Positions 1 through 7,590 are shown, numbered from the stretch's first letter. The stretch is DNA of 8,187 nt from a bacterium (GCA_021821565.1 JAKACI010000056.1:1-8187), one strand, 5' to 3'. Numbers and translations: made by a program. Notes: generated by a model not told the origin, from the letters alone.

Positions 1-55
1 AATAAATATTGAAATTGATTATTTTAAATAATTATTTAATAATATAAAAATATTT

Positions 56-78
56 ATTATATTATATTATATTATATT
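56..78. repeat. ATTAT pentanucleotide microsatellite upstream of lon
   Basis: Four exact copies of ATTAT plus a partial fifth lie within the roughly 115-bp AT-rich leader in front of lon. The array ends about 24 bp before the lon Shine-Dalgarno sequence, so copy-number change by slippage could alter promoter or leader spacing. The whole 1-116 stretch is so AT-rich that many hexamers resemble a -10 box; I could not assign a convincing promoter or a CIRCE/HrcA-type operator there. Confidence 0.75.
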
Positions 79-101
79 GTTCTTACACTAATTTACTTTA
101 C

Positions 102-106
102 AGGAG
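102..106 (+). promoter_or_regulatory. Shine-Dalgarno of lon
   Basis: AGGAG lies 10 nt before the ATG at 117. The spacing is slightly long, but this is the only good ribosome binding site nearby and it supports the chosen start. It contrasts with thiL and both CorC genes, which lack a recognisable one. Confidence 0.7.
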
Positions 107-116
107 ATATATTTAT

Positions 117-2603
117 ATGACCATTATAACTAATTTTAACTGTGAAAACAGTTTAAAAAGCGGCGATGACGATATTATCGTCAGCAGAGTCGAACACAAT
201 GAACAGATAGGTTCGCAGGAAGAAATTAAAATACCTGATGTTATACCGATGCTGCCCATAAGAGATCTCGTTGTTTTTCCGTTTATGATAATACCTCTTT
301 TTGTAGGAAGAGAAGCTTCTATTAAAGCTGTCGATGAAGCCTTATCTAAAGACAGGCTTATACTTTTATCCGCTCAAAAAGATATAGTAGTTGAGGAACC
401 GACGCAAAACGACATATATGAGACGGGCACTATAGCAATGATAATGAAAATGCTTAAATTGCCTGACGGAAGAGTAAAAATATTGGTACAGGGAATTTCT
501 AAAGCTAAGATAGAAAGCTACGTGCAGGTAAAGCCATTCTATCTTGTAAAAATAGCAAAGATTAAAGAAGAGCCCGTTACCGAAATAACGCCCTCAATTG
601 ACGCATTAATGCGCAACGTGAAAGAACAGCTTGAAAAATATGTTTCTCTTGGAAGAATGCCGTCTCAAGATATATTAATAATACTTGAAAATATTAATAA
701 TCCGGGGAGACTTGCGGATATTGTCGCATCTAACTTAGGGTTAAAAGTAGAAGAATCTCAAAAAATATTACAGGAATTTGATGCCGTTGAAAGGCTTAAA
801 AAAATAAATGACGTACTGGCAAGAGAAATTGAAATTCTTTCTATGCAGGCAAAAATACAATCTCAAGCTAAAGAAGAAATGACAAAGACTCAAAGAGACT
901 ATTTTTTAAGAGAACAACTCAGAGCAATTAAAAACGAACTTGGCGAATCAGATGAGAAATCTCAAGAAATTAACGAATTAAGAGAAAAAATCAGAGCTGC
1001 CAAAATGCCTCCCGAAATATTAAAAGAGAGTGAAAAACAGCTGTCAAGACTTGAGATGATGCATCAGGACGCAGCAGAAGCTTCTACGATAAGAACTTAT
1101 ATCGAATGGATTATTGATATCCCGTGGTCTAAAAAAACCAAAGATAATTTAAATATTGAAATAGCAAAAAAAATTCTTGACGAAGACCATTATGACCTTG
1201 AAAAAATCAAAGAACGAATACTTGAATATTTAAGCGTACGCAAATTAAATAAAAAAATGAAAGGTCCGATACTATGCTTTATAGGTCCTCCGGGCGTAGG
1301 TAAAACTTCATTAGGGAAATCTATAGCAAAAGCGATGAATAGAAAATTTATAAGGGTATCTTTAGGCGGGGTTCACGATGAAGCAGAAATTAGAGGTCAC
1401 AGGAGAACGTATGTGGGAGCCCTGCCCGGAAGAATTATTCAGGGAATTAAGCAGGCAGGTACTAACAATCCCGTGTTTATGATAGACGAAATAGACAAAG
1501 TGGGAACAGACTTTAGAGGAGATCCGTCTTCAGCGTTATTAGAAGTTTTAGACCCTGAACAAAATTTTTCTTTTTCAGACCATTATTTAAATTTACCTTT
1601 TGATTTATCTAATGTTATGTTTGTGGCAACCGCTAATGTAGCAGATACTATTCCTTCTCCTTTAAGAGACAGGATGGAGATTATTAATTTATCGGGATAC
1701 ACTCTGGAAGAAAAAGAAAAAATAGCCGAAAAATATCTTATACCGAGACAAATTAAAGAAAATGGTTTAAAACCTGCATATATAGAATTTATGCCAAGCG
1801 CTACAAGAACTATTATTGCAGGATATACCCGCGAAGCAGGCTTAAGAAATTTAGAAAGAGAAATAGGCACGGTTTGCAGAAAAGTTGCAAGACAAATTGC
1901 GGAAAATAAAATAAAAAAATATATAATTAATAATAAAAATATTAGCAAATACCTCGGATCTATCAAAATACTTCCTGAGGAAGAACGCACAAAAGATGAA
2001 ATAGGAATTGTGACTGGACTTGCATGGACTCCGGTAGGCGGAGAAGTGCTGTATATTGAGACTGTTCTTTCTAAAGGGAAAGGGGCTTTATCATTAACGG
2101 GTCAGCTTGGCGATGTAATGAAAGAATCTGCTCAGGCAGGTTTGACTTATGCAAAATCTAAAGCTGATGAATTTGGTATTAAGACAGACATTTTTGAAAA
2201 TAATGACATCCATCTTCATATTCCTGAAGGAGCAATCCCGAAAGACGGTCCGTCTGCGGGAATTTCTATGGCAACTTCAATAATATCGGCACTGACAAAT
2301 AAGCCTGTGAGAAGAGATATTGCAATGACCGGCGAAATTACGCTTCACGGAAATGTGCTGCCTATAGGAGGTTTAAAGGAAAAATCTTTAGCTGCTTTAA
2401 GGGCAAATATTAAAACAATTATTATACCTGAGAGAAACAAAAAAGACCTTAATGAAATTTCCCCTTTAGTAAAAAAACATTTAAAATTTGTTCTAGCAAA
2501 AAATATGGGCGAAGTCGTTAAACTTGCTATAATAGGAATGAATAATGGTTTAGAAAATAAAAATACTGACGATACCGAAGGAGATAAAGAAATTAAATTA
2601 TAA
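117..2603 (+). CDS. lon: Lon ATP-dependent serine protease (LonA type)
   Basis: Cytoplasmic hexameric AAA+ protease that degrades misfolded and short-lived regulatory proteins. The 828 residues are a little longer than E. coli Lon (784), with the extra length mostly a divergent N-terminal tail of about 40 residues. The LonN substrate-binding domain starts near residue 42 ([12 protein letters not shown]) and runs to about 235, followed by a helical, coiled-coil-prone segment to about 350. The AAA+ module shows Walker A GPPGVGKT at 390-397, Walker [10 protein letters not shown] at 453-461, an arginine-finger region PSPLRDR at 513-519, and sensor-2 REAGLR at 572-577. The C-terminal protease domain carries catalytic Ser713 in DGPSAG and Lys756 in GGLKEK, the Ser-Lys dyad spacing (43) expected of LonA. 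It therefore appears intact and active. It is preceded by AGGAG and ends 94 bp before a MITE. Clp genes, often adjacent, are not visible. Confidence 0.98.
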   Translation: MTIITNFNCENSLKSGDDDIIVSRVEHNEQIGSQEEIKIPDVIPMLPIRDLVVFPFMIIPLFVGREASIKAVDEALSKDRLILLSAQKDIVVEEPTQNDIYETGTIAMIMKMLKLPDGRVKILVQGISKAKIESYVQVKPFYLVKIAKIKEEPVTEITPSIDALMRNVKEQLEKYVSLGRMPSQDILIILENINNPGRLADIVASNLGLKVEESQKILQEFDAVERLKKINDVLAREIEILSMQAKIQSQAKEEMTKTQRDYFLREQLRAIKNELGESDEKSQEINELREKIRAAKMPPEILKESEKQLSRLEMMHQDAAEASTIRTYIEWIIDIPWSKKTKDNLNIEIAKKILDEDHYDLEKIKERILEYLSVRKLNKKMKGPILCFIGPPGVGKTSLGKSIAKAMNRKFIRVSLGGVHDEAEIRGHRRTYVGALPGRIIQGIKQAGTNNPVFMIDEIDKVGTDFRGDPSSALLEVLDPEQNFSFSDHYLNLPFDLSNVMFVATANVADTIPSPLRDRMEIINLSGYTLEEKEKIAEKYLIPRQIKENGLKPAYIEFMPSATRTIIAGYTREAGLRNLEREIGTVCRKVARQIAENKIKKYIINNKNISKYLGSIKILPEEERTKDEIGIVTGLAWTPVGGEVLYIETVLSKGKGALSLTGQLGDVMKESAQAGLTYAKSKADEFGIKTDIFENNDIHLHIPEGAIPKDGPSAGISMATSIISALTNKPVRRDIAMTGEITLHGNVLPIGGLKEKSLAALRANIKTIIIPERNKKDLNEISPLVKKHLKFVLAKNMGEVVKLAIIGMNNGLENKNTDDTEGDKEIKL

Positions 2604-2652
2604 ATTGATAATTGAATTGATAAAGATAAAAAAATCATTAGATACGAAAATT

Positions 2653-2697
2653 ACAATACAATACAATATAATATAATATACAATATAATATACAATA
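2653..2697. repeat. Degenerate ACAAT/ATAAT pentamer array
   Basis: A run of ACAAT units grading into ATAAT units with some 7-bp variants lies in the lon-thiL spacer and ends exactly at the left end of the adjoining MITE. The last ACAATA (2692-2697) is repeated directly after the MITE at 2896-2901, so the array appears to have been the insertion target. Confidence 0.7.
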
Positions 2698-2895
2698 CCC
2701 AAAATTGCCGATATAAAATTATTTTTCCGGATGAAACGTCTAAATGCCGACGGCTTTAAAGCGTACCCGCTTAAGCAGGAATAACTTTGCGGTTATTTAA
2801 GTTTTCACCGACGGGTGTCATTTCCGCGTATGCGGGAATCTAATGTTCTATATAACTTTAAAGGTATTTTAACAATATCTATCGGCAATTTTAGG
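2698..2895 (-). mobile_element. MITE copy A (198 bp), between lon and thiL
   Basis: Non-coding foldback element. The left end CCCAAAATTGCCGATA and the right end, read on the other strand as CCTAAAATTGCCGATA, match at 15 of 16 positions. It is flanked exactly by direct repeats ACAATA at 2692-2697 and 2896-2901, a likely target-site duplication. Its reverse complement aligns along its whole length with copies B and C, so its orientation is opposite to theirs. Inside are a dRS3-like palindrome (2820-2839, ATTTCC-N8-GGGAAT), a small hairpin CACC-GACG-GGTG at 2806-2817, and a decayed form of the AAGCCGTC hairpin seen in copy B. No ORF of note. Its removal with one direct repeat would shorten the lon-thiL gap from 323 to 119 bp. 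Calling it a MITE is inference; the repeat structure is seen directly. Confidence 0.85.
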
Positions 2896-2926
2896 ACAAT
2901 AACAGAAAAGTATAAAAAATAAAAAT

Positions 2927-4024
2927 TTGGACGAGTTAAGCTTAATTTCTTATATCGAAAAAAATAGCCGTGAAAAACTTAGATTTAATAATTCTTTATT
3001 GATTAAATCTATCGGAGATGATACGGCTATTTTTCGAGATAAAAACAATATATTAATTACATCGGATACTCTTACCGAAAATACCCATTTTAAATTAGAT
3101 TACTATTCTTTTCCTCAGATAGGAGCAAAAGCGCTTCTTGCTAATATTAGCGATATAGCATCTATGGGAGGGACTCCAAGATTTTTTATTCTGTCATTAT
3201 TGATTCCCGACTATTTAACTGAAGAAAACATAAGGGAAACTATCGACGGCATCATAGAAACGGCTAAAAAAAATAAAATTTCTCTAATAGGCGGAAACAT
3301 CTCAAAAGCAAGCGAATTTTCAATATGCATAACTTTGCTTGGCGATTATATAGACAAAAAAACCGCATTAAGAAGCTGCGCCAGGAATAACGATATGATA
3401 TTTGTTTCTGGAAATATCGGCAATTCATGGCTTTCCTATTACATTATGGAAAATAAAAAATATATCGGCGAAATTGCAGCAAATGGATTAAAAGCAAAAG
3501 AATTTAAAATTGACAAGAATACAATTAAATTTATTGAAGATTTTGCAAAAGAAAATTTGATTCATTCTTCAAGAGTTAAATTAGGAAAAATTTTAGCAGC
3601 TAATAAACTTGCGAATTCTTTAACTGATATAAGCGACGGACTTTATAAAGATATTAATAATTTATTAAATAATAAAGATAAAAACTCTGAAGTTTCAATA
3701 ATAGTTGACGATATTCCTTTAAGCGATGATTTTAAACATATCGTAAAGATTTTAAGTTTAAAAGATACGGATGTTTTAAATAATGTTATTTCTTTTGGTG
3801 AGGACTACGAGCTGCTATGGTCGGCAAATATAATCAATGCAGAGAAATTTTCTGATATTGCAAAAAAAGAAAGAATAAAAATTTCAAAAATAGGCTCTAT
3901 AACTAATGTATATAATAATAACAATATTAACGATACTGATAATATTAAAAAAATAAATAAAATTAATTTCATTTATAAAAATAAACCTTTTTTTGTCACT
4001 CCGATAACATTTAAACATATCTAA
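2927..4024 (+). CDS. thiL: Thiamine-monophosphate kinase
   Basis: ThiL phosphorylates thiamine monophosphate with ATP to give thiamine diphosphate, the last step of cofactor synthesis, in the cytoplasm. The 365 residues (E. coli about 325) show the PurM/ThiL fold landmarks: IGDD at 29-32, TSDTLTENTHF at 45-55, KALLANISDIASMGGTPR at 68-85, IGGN at 121-124, DISDGL at 234-239 and GEDYEL at 291-296. The aspartates of these motifs, which bind the metals, are present. The usual PxPR linker motif reads HSSR (213-216). An Asn-rich low-complexity stretch at 326-346 explains part of the extra length. No ATG is available: the only standard candidate after the in-frame TAA at 2900 is TTG at 2927, without a Shine-Dalgarno, 32 bp past a MITE. 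An ATA at 2912 would add five residues. Family assignment is firm; the start is not. Confidence 0.95.
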   Translation: MDELSLISYIEKNSREKLRFNNSLLIKSIGDDTAIFRDKNNILITSDTLTENTHFKLDYYSFPQIGAKALLANISDIASMGGTPRFFILSLLIPDYLTEENIRETIDGIIETAKKNKISLIGGNISKASEFSICITLLGDYIDKKTALRSCARNNDMIFVSGNIGNSWLSYYIMENKKYIGEIAANGLKAKEFKIDKNTIKFIEDFAKENLIHSSRVKLGKILAANKLANSLTDISDGLYKDINNLLNNKDKNSEVSIIVDDIPLSDDFKHIVKILSLKDTDVLNNVISFGEDYELLWSANIINAEKFSDIAKKERIKISKIGSITNVYNNNNINDTDNIKKINKINFIYKNKPFFVTPITFKHI

Positions 4025-4048
4025 CTTATATCAATAATTATAAAAATT

Positions 4049-4066
4049 ATCATAATTAATTATGAT
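4049..4066. repeat. 18-bp perfect palindrome after thiL
   Basis: ATCATAATTAATTATGAT is fully self-complementary. It begins 24 bp after the thiL stop and ends exactly at the left edge of MITE copy B. Its last five bases are the left copy of that element's direct repeat. It could be a weak hairpin at the thiL 3' end, a binding site, or a favoured insertion target. It has no U-run, so a classical terminator is not supported. Confidence 0.6.
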
Positions 4067-4269
4067 CTCAAAATTGCCGATAGAAATCTTTAAAATAGCT
4101 TTAAAGTTATATAGAACATAAGATTACCGCATACGCGGGAATGACACACGTCGTGTGAAAACTTAATTAAATACCCGCAAAGTCATTCCTGCGTGGGCAG
4201 GTTTGCTATAAAGCCGTCGGCATTTAGACGGCTTATCCAGAAAATAAATTTTCTATCGGCAATTTTGAG
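4067..4269 (+). mobile_element. MITE copy B (203 bp), between thiL and the first CorC gene
   Basis: The terminal inverted repeats are perfect over 20 bp (CTCAAAATTGCCGATAGAAA at 4067-4086 and its reverse complement at 4250-4269). They are flanked by the 5-bp direct repeat ATGAT at 4062-4066 and 4270-4274. In order, the interior holds a dRS3-like palindrome (4123-4142, ATTACC-N8-GGGAAT), a hairpin CACAC-GTC-GTGTG (4145-4157), a CCTGC/GCAGG hairpin (4189-4201), and an 8-bp stem AAGCCGTC/GACGGCTT (4211-4218 with 4227-4234). It has the same orientation as copy C and is opposite to copy A. Its interior is visibly richer in G+C than the surrounding spacer. No protein is encoded. Without it the thiL-CorC gap would be 81 bp rather than 289. 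Confidence 0.87.
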
Positions 4270-4313
4270 ATGATTTAATAAATTTAAAACAAATATTAAA
4301 TATTGTTACTATT

Positions 4314-5282
4314 ATGAACTTACCTTTATTTATTTCTTTTTTTATCTTTTTTCTGATTTTTTCCGGTTTATTTTCGCTTTCCGAATCCTCTGTCTTTTCT
4401 TTAACTCAAACTGAAATTGATGAACTAAATTTAAACAAAAAATATAAAGTGATATTTCTTATTAAAAAATCAGCTATTTTTTTAATAATTATACTTATCG
4501 GAAATTTAACTGCGAATGTTTTGGCTGCAAGTATAGCTACTTTAATTCTGAATAGTTATTTTCATAATATACCTATTATTTACTCTATAATTATAATTTC
4601 TTTACTCCTGATAATTTTAGCCGAAATTATACCAAAAATAATCGCCTTGAAAAAACCTGTTGAATTTTCCCTTATTATAGCAAATATATTTTACCCTATT
4701 ACTATATTAATTGATTCAATAGCAAATAAAATAGGTTTTAACGATAAAATAATTCAATTAAGAAAAAATGAATTTATATCCAACGAAGAACTTAGAACTA
4801 TTATTGAAATAGGCAAAAACGACGGCGAAATCAAAGAAAAAGAATATGAATTATTAAAAAATTTTTTAAAACTTTCAAATTTAAAAGCTGGCAGTATAAT
4901 GACCAAAAATGATAAAATATTTTCCTTAGATGTTAATACTCCAGTTGTAAATGCTATTAATTTAATTGAGGAGAATCATTTTTCGAGAATTCCAATATAT
5001 TTTAGAGAAAAAGATAATATTATAGGAATATTGCTTGCTAAAAATATATTGTCTAAAGTATATACGAATATGGAAGAAAGAAGAACATTAAATTCGTTTT
5101 TAATTAAGCCTTATTTTATTCCGTCATCAAAAAATGTTCTTGAGTTATTCAGGGAACTTCAAAAGAAAAAAATCCATATTGCAATAGTCGTAAATGAATA
5201 TGGAAAAATGACCGGTTTAGTTACTATGGAAGATTTGCTTGAAGAAATTTTCGGCGAAATTGAAGACGAATACGATGTTTAA
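4314..5282 (+). CDS. Short CNNM/CorC-family membrane protein (DUF21 + two CBS domains)
   Basis: Integral inner-membrane protein of the HlyC/CorC (CNNM) family, whose characterised members take part in Mg2+ or other divalent-ion efflux or homeostasis; the substrate here is unknown. The DUF21 transmembrane domain covers residues 1-140, with hydrophobic segments near 4-22, 53-78, 86-105 and 117-134. It contains the family's SLSESS motif (21-26), GN at 63-64 and AEIIPK at 103-108. A CBS pair follows at about 194-252 (HFSRIPIYF) and 266-316 (VNEYGKMTGLVTMEDLLEEIFGEI in part). The protein stops seven residues after the GEI motif, so the C-terminal CorC_HlyC domain of full-length members is absent. 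No remnant of that domain is seen after the stop. ATG 4314 is the only start after an in-frame TGA at 4266, within the MITE end; no Shine-Dalgarno is evident. It pairs with the full-length paralogue downstream. Confidence 0.9.
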   Translation: MNLPLFISFFIFFLIFSGLFSLSESSVFSLTQTEIDELNLNKKYKVIFLIKKSAIFLIIILIGNLTANVLAASIATLILNSYFHNIPIIYSIIIISLLLIILAEIIPKIIALKKPVEFSLIIANIFYPITILIDSIANKIGFNDKIIQLRKNEFISNEELRTIIEIGKNDGEIKEKEYELLKNFLKLSNLKAGSIMTKNDKIFSLDVNTPVVNAINLIEENHFSRIPIYFREKDNIIGILLAKNILSKVYTNMEERRTLNSFLIKPYFIPSSKNVLELFRELQKKKIHIAIVVNEYGKMTGLVTMEDLLEEIFGEIEDEYDV

Positions 5283-5366
5283 AAAATCTCTATTTAAGAT
5301 ATAAATTTAAGATATAATATTTTATGATATTTTAATAGATATTTTTGGTTCTTTGATGACATTTAT

Positions 5367-5523
5367 TTAACCCAACTTCACCACTTTAATTGTTATAAAA
5401 TTATAACCCATTGATATTATTACATTTTATTTTTTATTTTATAGTTCCTATATACATTTTTGTTACCGTTATAAATATTGCAATATCAACAGGTTGCTGA
5501 TAATTATGGTGAAGTTGGATTAA
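5367..5523. mobile_element. Candidate second foldback/MITE element with TTAA-flanked inverted ends
   Basis: TTAACCCAACTTCACCA (5367-5383) and TGGTGAAGTTGGATTAA (5507-5523) are inverted repeats matching at 16 of 17 positions. Because TTAA is itself palindromic, the element may really be 5371-5519 (149 bp) with a TTAA duplication on each side. Inside are an inverted pair TTGATATT/AATATCAA (5411-5418 with 5482-5489), a GTTATA/TATAAC hairpin (5392-5407) and the palindrome ATATTGCAATAT (5475-5486). There is no coding capacity. It sits in the 368-bp spacer between the two CorC genes, and I see nothing else in that spacer except A/T-rich sequence. There is only one copy in the window, so mobility is inferred from structure alone. 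It is unrelated in sequence to the ATTGCCGAT family. Confidence 0.55.
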
Positions 5524-5650
5524 TATTTTACTGTATTTTTAAGTATTTTTTTAATAGTTATAGTTAATAACTGAGAATTAATAACTTTTATTTTTTATTT
5601 AATTTACTTTAATCTTCTTTCTTTAGATATTTTTTTTACATTAAGTCAAT

Positions 5651-6913
5651 ATGATAATCAACAATTATATTTTAAATTTTATATCTTATTTTATTATAAT
5701 TATTATTGCCATTTTTTTCGAAGGATTTTTTGCAGGCTCAGAAATAGGCATTATAAGTTATGACAAAATAAAAATCAAGCATAAGGAAATGCAAGGAAAT
5801 AAACTTGCAGGTTTTTTAATTAAAAAAACCAAAAATCCGGAAAATACGTTCGCAACTACTTTAATAGGTAATAATATTTCTAATACTACCGCAACAATTA
5901 TAGCAACTACAATTTTGTTTGAATATGTTCACAAATGGACGCCCCTTGTAGTAGTAATTTTGCTTACTCCATTTATGATAATATTCGGTGAAATCATACC
6001 TAAAATAGTTTATCGCAAATATTCTAATACGCTAATGCTTAAATCAATCCCGTTTATCGCTTTTTTCTCAATACTATTTTATCCGATTAATCTAATATTC
6101 ATTGGATTGTCAAAAATATTAAATATTATTTTCAAGAGTAAATCCAAAAATGTATTTTTAACAAAAGATGAATTAATAAAAGTTTTAACAATAAGCGGAA
6201 ACATCGGAGAATTAAAAAATTATGAAAAAAAAATAATTAAACGCATTTTTGAATTTGGAAAAAAAACTGCCAAAGATATAATGATACCTCTAATAAATAT
6301 TGTTGCAATAGAAGAATCAACATCGCTAATTGAGGCTCATGAAATAATATTAGAATCAAATTATTCAAGAATACCTGTTTTCAAAGACCGCATAGATAAT
6401 ATTTCAGGTATTGCTTTCGCCTTTGATATTTATAATAAAGAAAATAATAATAAAATAATTAAAGATATTACAAAACCAGTGTTATTTATTCCTGAAACAT
6501 TAAATATTTCTGTTTTAATGGTACGAATGCAAAAAAGCCGACAGCAAGCCTCTGTCGTGGTTGACGAATACGGAGGCGCTGCGGGTTTAATCACTTTTGA
6601 AGATATACTGGAAGAAATAGTCGGTGAAATAAGGGATGAAACAGACGAAGAAGAATTTATGTATAAAAAAATAGGTGAAAATATTTATATTGTAAATACA
6701 AGACTAAGCTTAGAAGAATTAGAAGAATTGTTAAATATAAAAATTAACAACCCTGCAGAAACCGACTATGAAACAATTTCGGGATTAATTATGGATAGAT
6801 TGGGGCGAATACCTGCACCTGGCGAAAAATTTTTAATAGACAATATGCAATTTATGGTAACAAAAGCAACTAATAAGTCCGTAAAAGAAGTTACCCTGAC
6901 ATATTTATCATAA
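5651..6913 (+). CDS. Full-length HlyC/CorC-family membrane protein (DUF21 + CBS pair + CorC_HlyC domain)
   Basis: Inner-membrane CNNM/CorC-type protein, 420 residues, the usual length of the family. The DUF21 domain spans residues 1-160. It has the FFAGSEIGIIS motif (26-36), GNNISNTTAT (73-82) and GEIIPK (113-118), with hydrophobic helices near 8-28, 68-90, 98-116 and 131-152. A CBS pair occupies about 208-265 (NYSRIPVF) and 272-330 (VDEYGGAAGLITFEDILEEI in part). The C-terminal CorC_HlyC domain (about 340-419) shows TDYETISG and RLGRIPAPGE. Members are linked to Mg2+/Co2+ resistance or efflux and sometimes labelled 'hemolysin', a name not supported for this gene. It follows its shorter paralogue in the same orientation after a 368-bp gap, an arrangement that suggests the two may act together as hetero-oligomers. 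ATG 5651 fits the N-terminal helix, though no Shine-Dalgarno is visible. Confidence 0.95.
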   Translation: MIINNYILNFISYFIIIIIAIFFEGFFAGSEIGIISYDKIKIKHKEMQGNKLAGFLIKKTKNPENTFATTLIGNNISNTTATIIATTILFEYVHKWTPLVVVILLTPFMIIFGEIIPKIVYRKYSNTLMLKSIPFIAFFSILFYPINLIFIGLSKILNIIFKSKSKNVFLTKDELIKVLTISGNIGELKNYEKKIIKRIFEFGKKTAKDIMIPLINIVAIEESTSLIEAHEIILESNYSRIPVFKDRIDNISGIAFAFDIYNKENNNKIIKDITKPVLFIPETLNISVLMVRMQKSRQQASVVVDEYGGAAGLITFEDILEEIVGEIRDETDEEEFMYKKIGENIYIVNTRLSLEELEELLNIKINNPAETDYETISGLIMDRLGRIPAPGEKFLIDNMQFMVTKATNKSVKEVTLTYLS

Positions 6914-6920
6914 TTTTAAT

Positions 6921-6945
6921 CTAAAAATTACCGATATAAATTATT
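6921..6945. repeat. Solo, decayed MITE terminus
   Basis: CTAAAAATTACCGATATAAA followed by TTATT closely resembles the left end of copy A (CCCAAAATTGCCGATATAAA, then ATTATT), with a G-to-A change in the core. No matching opposite terminus is clear; TCGGCGTGTTTTA at 6983-6995 is only a weak candidate. It starts 8 bp after the second CorC stop, the same 3'-of-gene placement as the complete copies. Confidence 0.5.
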
Positions 6946-6998
6946 AAAAATAAAATATAAATAGTTTAGGCATAACTGTTAAGTCGGCGTGTTTTATG

Positions 6999-7058
6999 AA
7001 GCGCAAATTATTAACATAAAATAAACATAAAATTAAATTATTTTAATCACTTGCGCTT
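6999..7058. repeat. Imperfect 16-bp inverted repeat in the convergent spacer
   Basis: AAGCGCAAATTATTAA (6999-7014) pairs with TTAATCACTTGCGCTT (7043-7058) at 14 of 16 positions around a 28-nt loop. It lies between the convergent second CorC gene and thioredoxin, so a bidirectional transcription stop is possible. There is no run of T after either arm, which argues against a standard intrinsic terminator. The rest of the 341-bp spacer (6914-7254) holds the solo MITE end, a short hairpin TATCTT/AAGATA (7120-7140), and the decamer array. Confidence 0.5.
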
Positions 7059-7160
7059 AAAAATAATTACTTATATTTATTGTTGACCAGAAATTTTAGC
7101 TATGTAAAGCGTAAAATCCTATCTTTAGTTATAGAAGATAAATAGCCTTAGCTTAACCTT

Positions 7161-7228
7161 GTATTTAAGTATTTAAAAGTATTTAAAAGTATTTAAAAGT
7201 ATTTAAAAGTATTTAAAAGTATTTAAAA
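7161..7228. repeat. 10-bp tandem array GTATTTAAAA
   Basis: Six exact tandem copies of GTATTTAAAA occupy 7169-7228, preceded by an 8-bp shortened copy GTATTTAA (7161-7168). The array lies 26 bp beyond the thioredoxin stop, so it would be in the 3' untranslated region of that minus-strand transcript. The unit length is close to one helical turn, so the A/T runs fall on the same face of the helix. It is not coding in any frame that resembles its neighbours. Confidence 0.9.
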
Positions 7229-7254
7229 CTTTATTTTACTTATTACTTTATTAC

Positions 7255-7590
7255 TTAGTTTGAAATAACTTTGTCTATCATTTGTTTAAAAGCAGCTTTA
7301 GGAGCAGCGCCCACAATTTGATCTACAACTTTTCCTTTATTAAATAAAATTACGGTAGGAATTCCTCTTACCCCGTATGAACCTGGCGTAGATTGATTTT
7401 CATCAACATTAATTTTGCCTACTTTCAAAACGTCGCCGTAATCTCCAGCAATCTCGTCAATAACAGGAGCTACCGCTCTGCATGGCGCGCACCATACCGC
7501 CCAAAAATCAACTAAGACAGGTTTTGAAGCTTTTAAAACTTCAGTCTCAAAATTGCTATCGGTAAAAGCTAAAACTTTATCTGAAGCCAT
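7255..7590 (-). CDS. trxA: Thioredoxin, CAPC active site
   Basis: Small cytoplasmic disulfide reductase that keeps protein thiols reduced and passes electrons from thioredoxin reductase to targets such as ribonucleotide reductase and peroxiredoxins. The 111 residues match the single-domain thioredoxin length with no signal peptide. Landmarks are the buried Asp28 in VDFWA, the active site WCAPC at 33-37 with Cys34 and Cys37, and the cis-proline motif IPT (77-79). The C-terminal glycine element is GKVVDQIVGA, with Gly85 and Gly93. The classical site is CGPC; Ala at the first variable position is a known natural variant and may shift redox potential. The ATG at 7590 is well supported by AGGAGG. 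The gene converges on the second CorC gene and is 401 bp downstream of mrp, so it is probably its own transcription unit. Short tandem arrays flank it on both sides. Symbol trxA is assigned by similarity only. Confidence 0.96.
   Translation of the reverse strand: MASDKVLAFTDSNFETEVLKASKPVLVDFWAVWCAPCRAVAPVIDEIAGDYGDVLKVGKINVDENQSTPGSYGVRGIPTVILFNKGKVVDQIVGAAPKAAFKQMIDKVISN

Noticed and set aside
1..116. Sigma-70 promoter or heat-shock operator for lon
   Set aside because: TTGAAA at 9-14 and several TATAAT-like hexamers exist, but no pair has proper spacing and the background is too AT-rich to discriminate; no CIRCE inverted repeat was found.
1583..1990. Open frame of 135 codons on the minus strand
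   Set aside because: It lies wholly inside lon on the opposite strand, over the conserved AAA+ region, has no recognisable domain, and its hydrophobic composition is what antisense of AT-rich coding sequence gives.
2345..2638. Open frame of 97 codons on the minus strand
   Set aside because: It is antisense to the conserved protease domain of lon, lacks a ribosome site and recognisable motifs, and looks like a shadow frame.
2898..2930. TPP riboswitch (THI box) upstream of thiL
   Set aside because: No CTGAGA and ACCCTTTGAACCTGAT-type conserved blocks are present; the upstream region is MITE sequence.
2698..4269. A composite transposon carrying thiL
   Set aside because: Each MITE has its own matching direct repeat and the outer flanks do not match one another, so independent insertions explain the arrangement better.
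6999..7058. Intrinsic transcription terminator between convergent genes
   Set aside because: The loop is long, the stem has two mismatches, and neither arm is followed by a T-run, so it is listed only as an inverted repeat.
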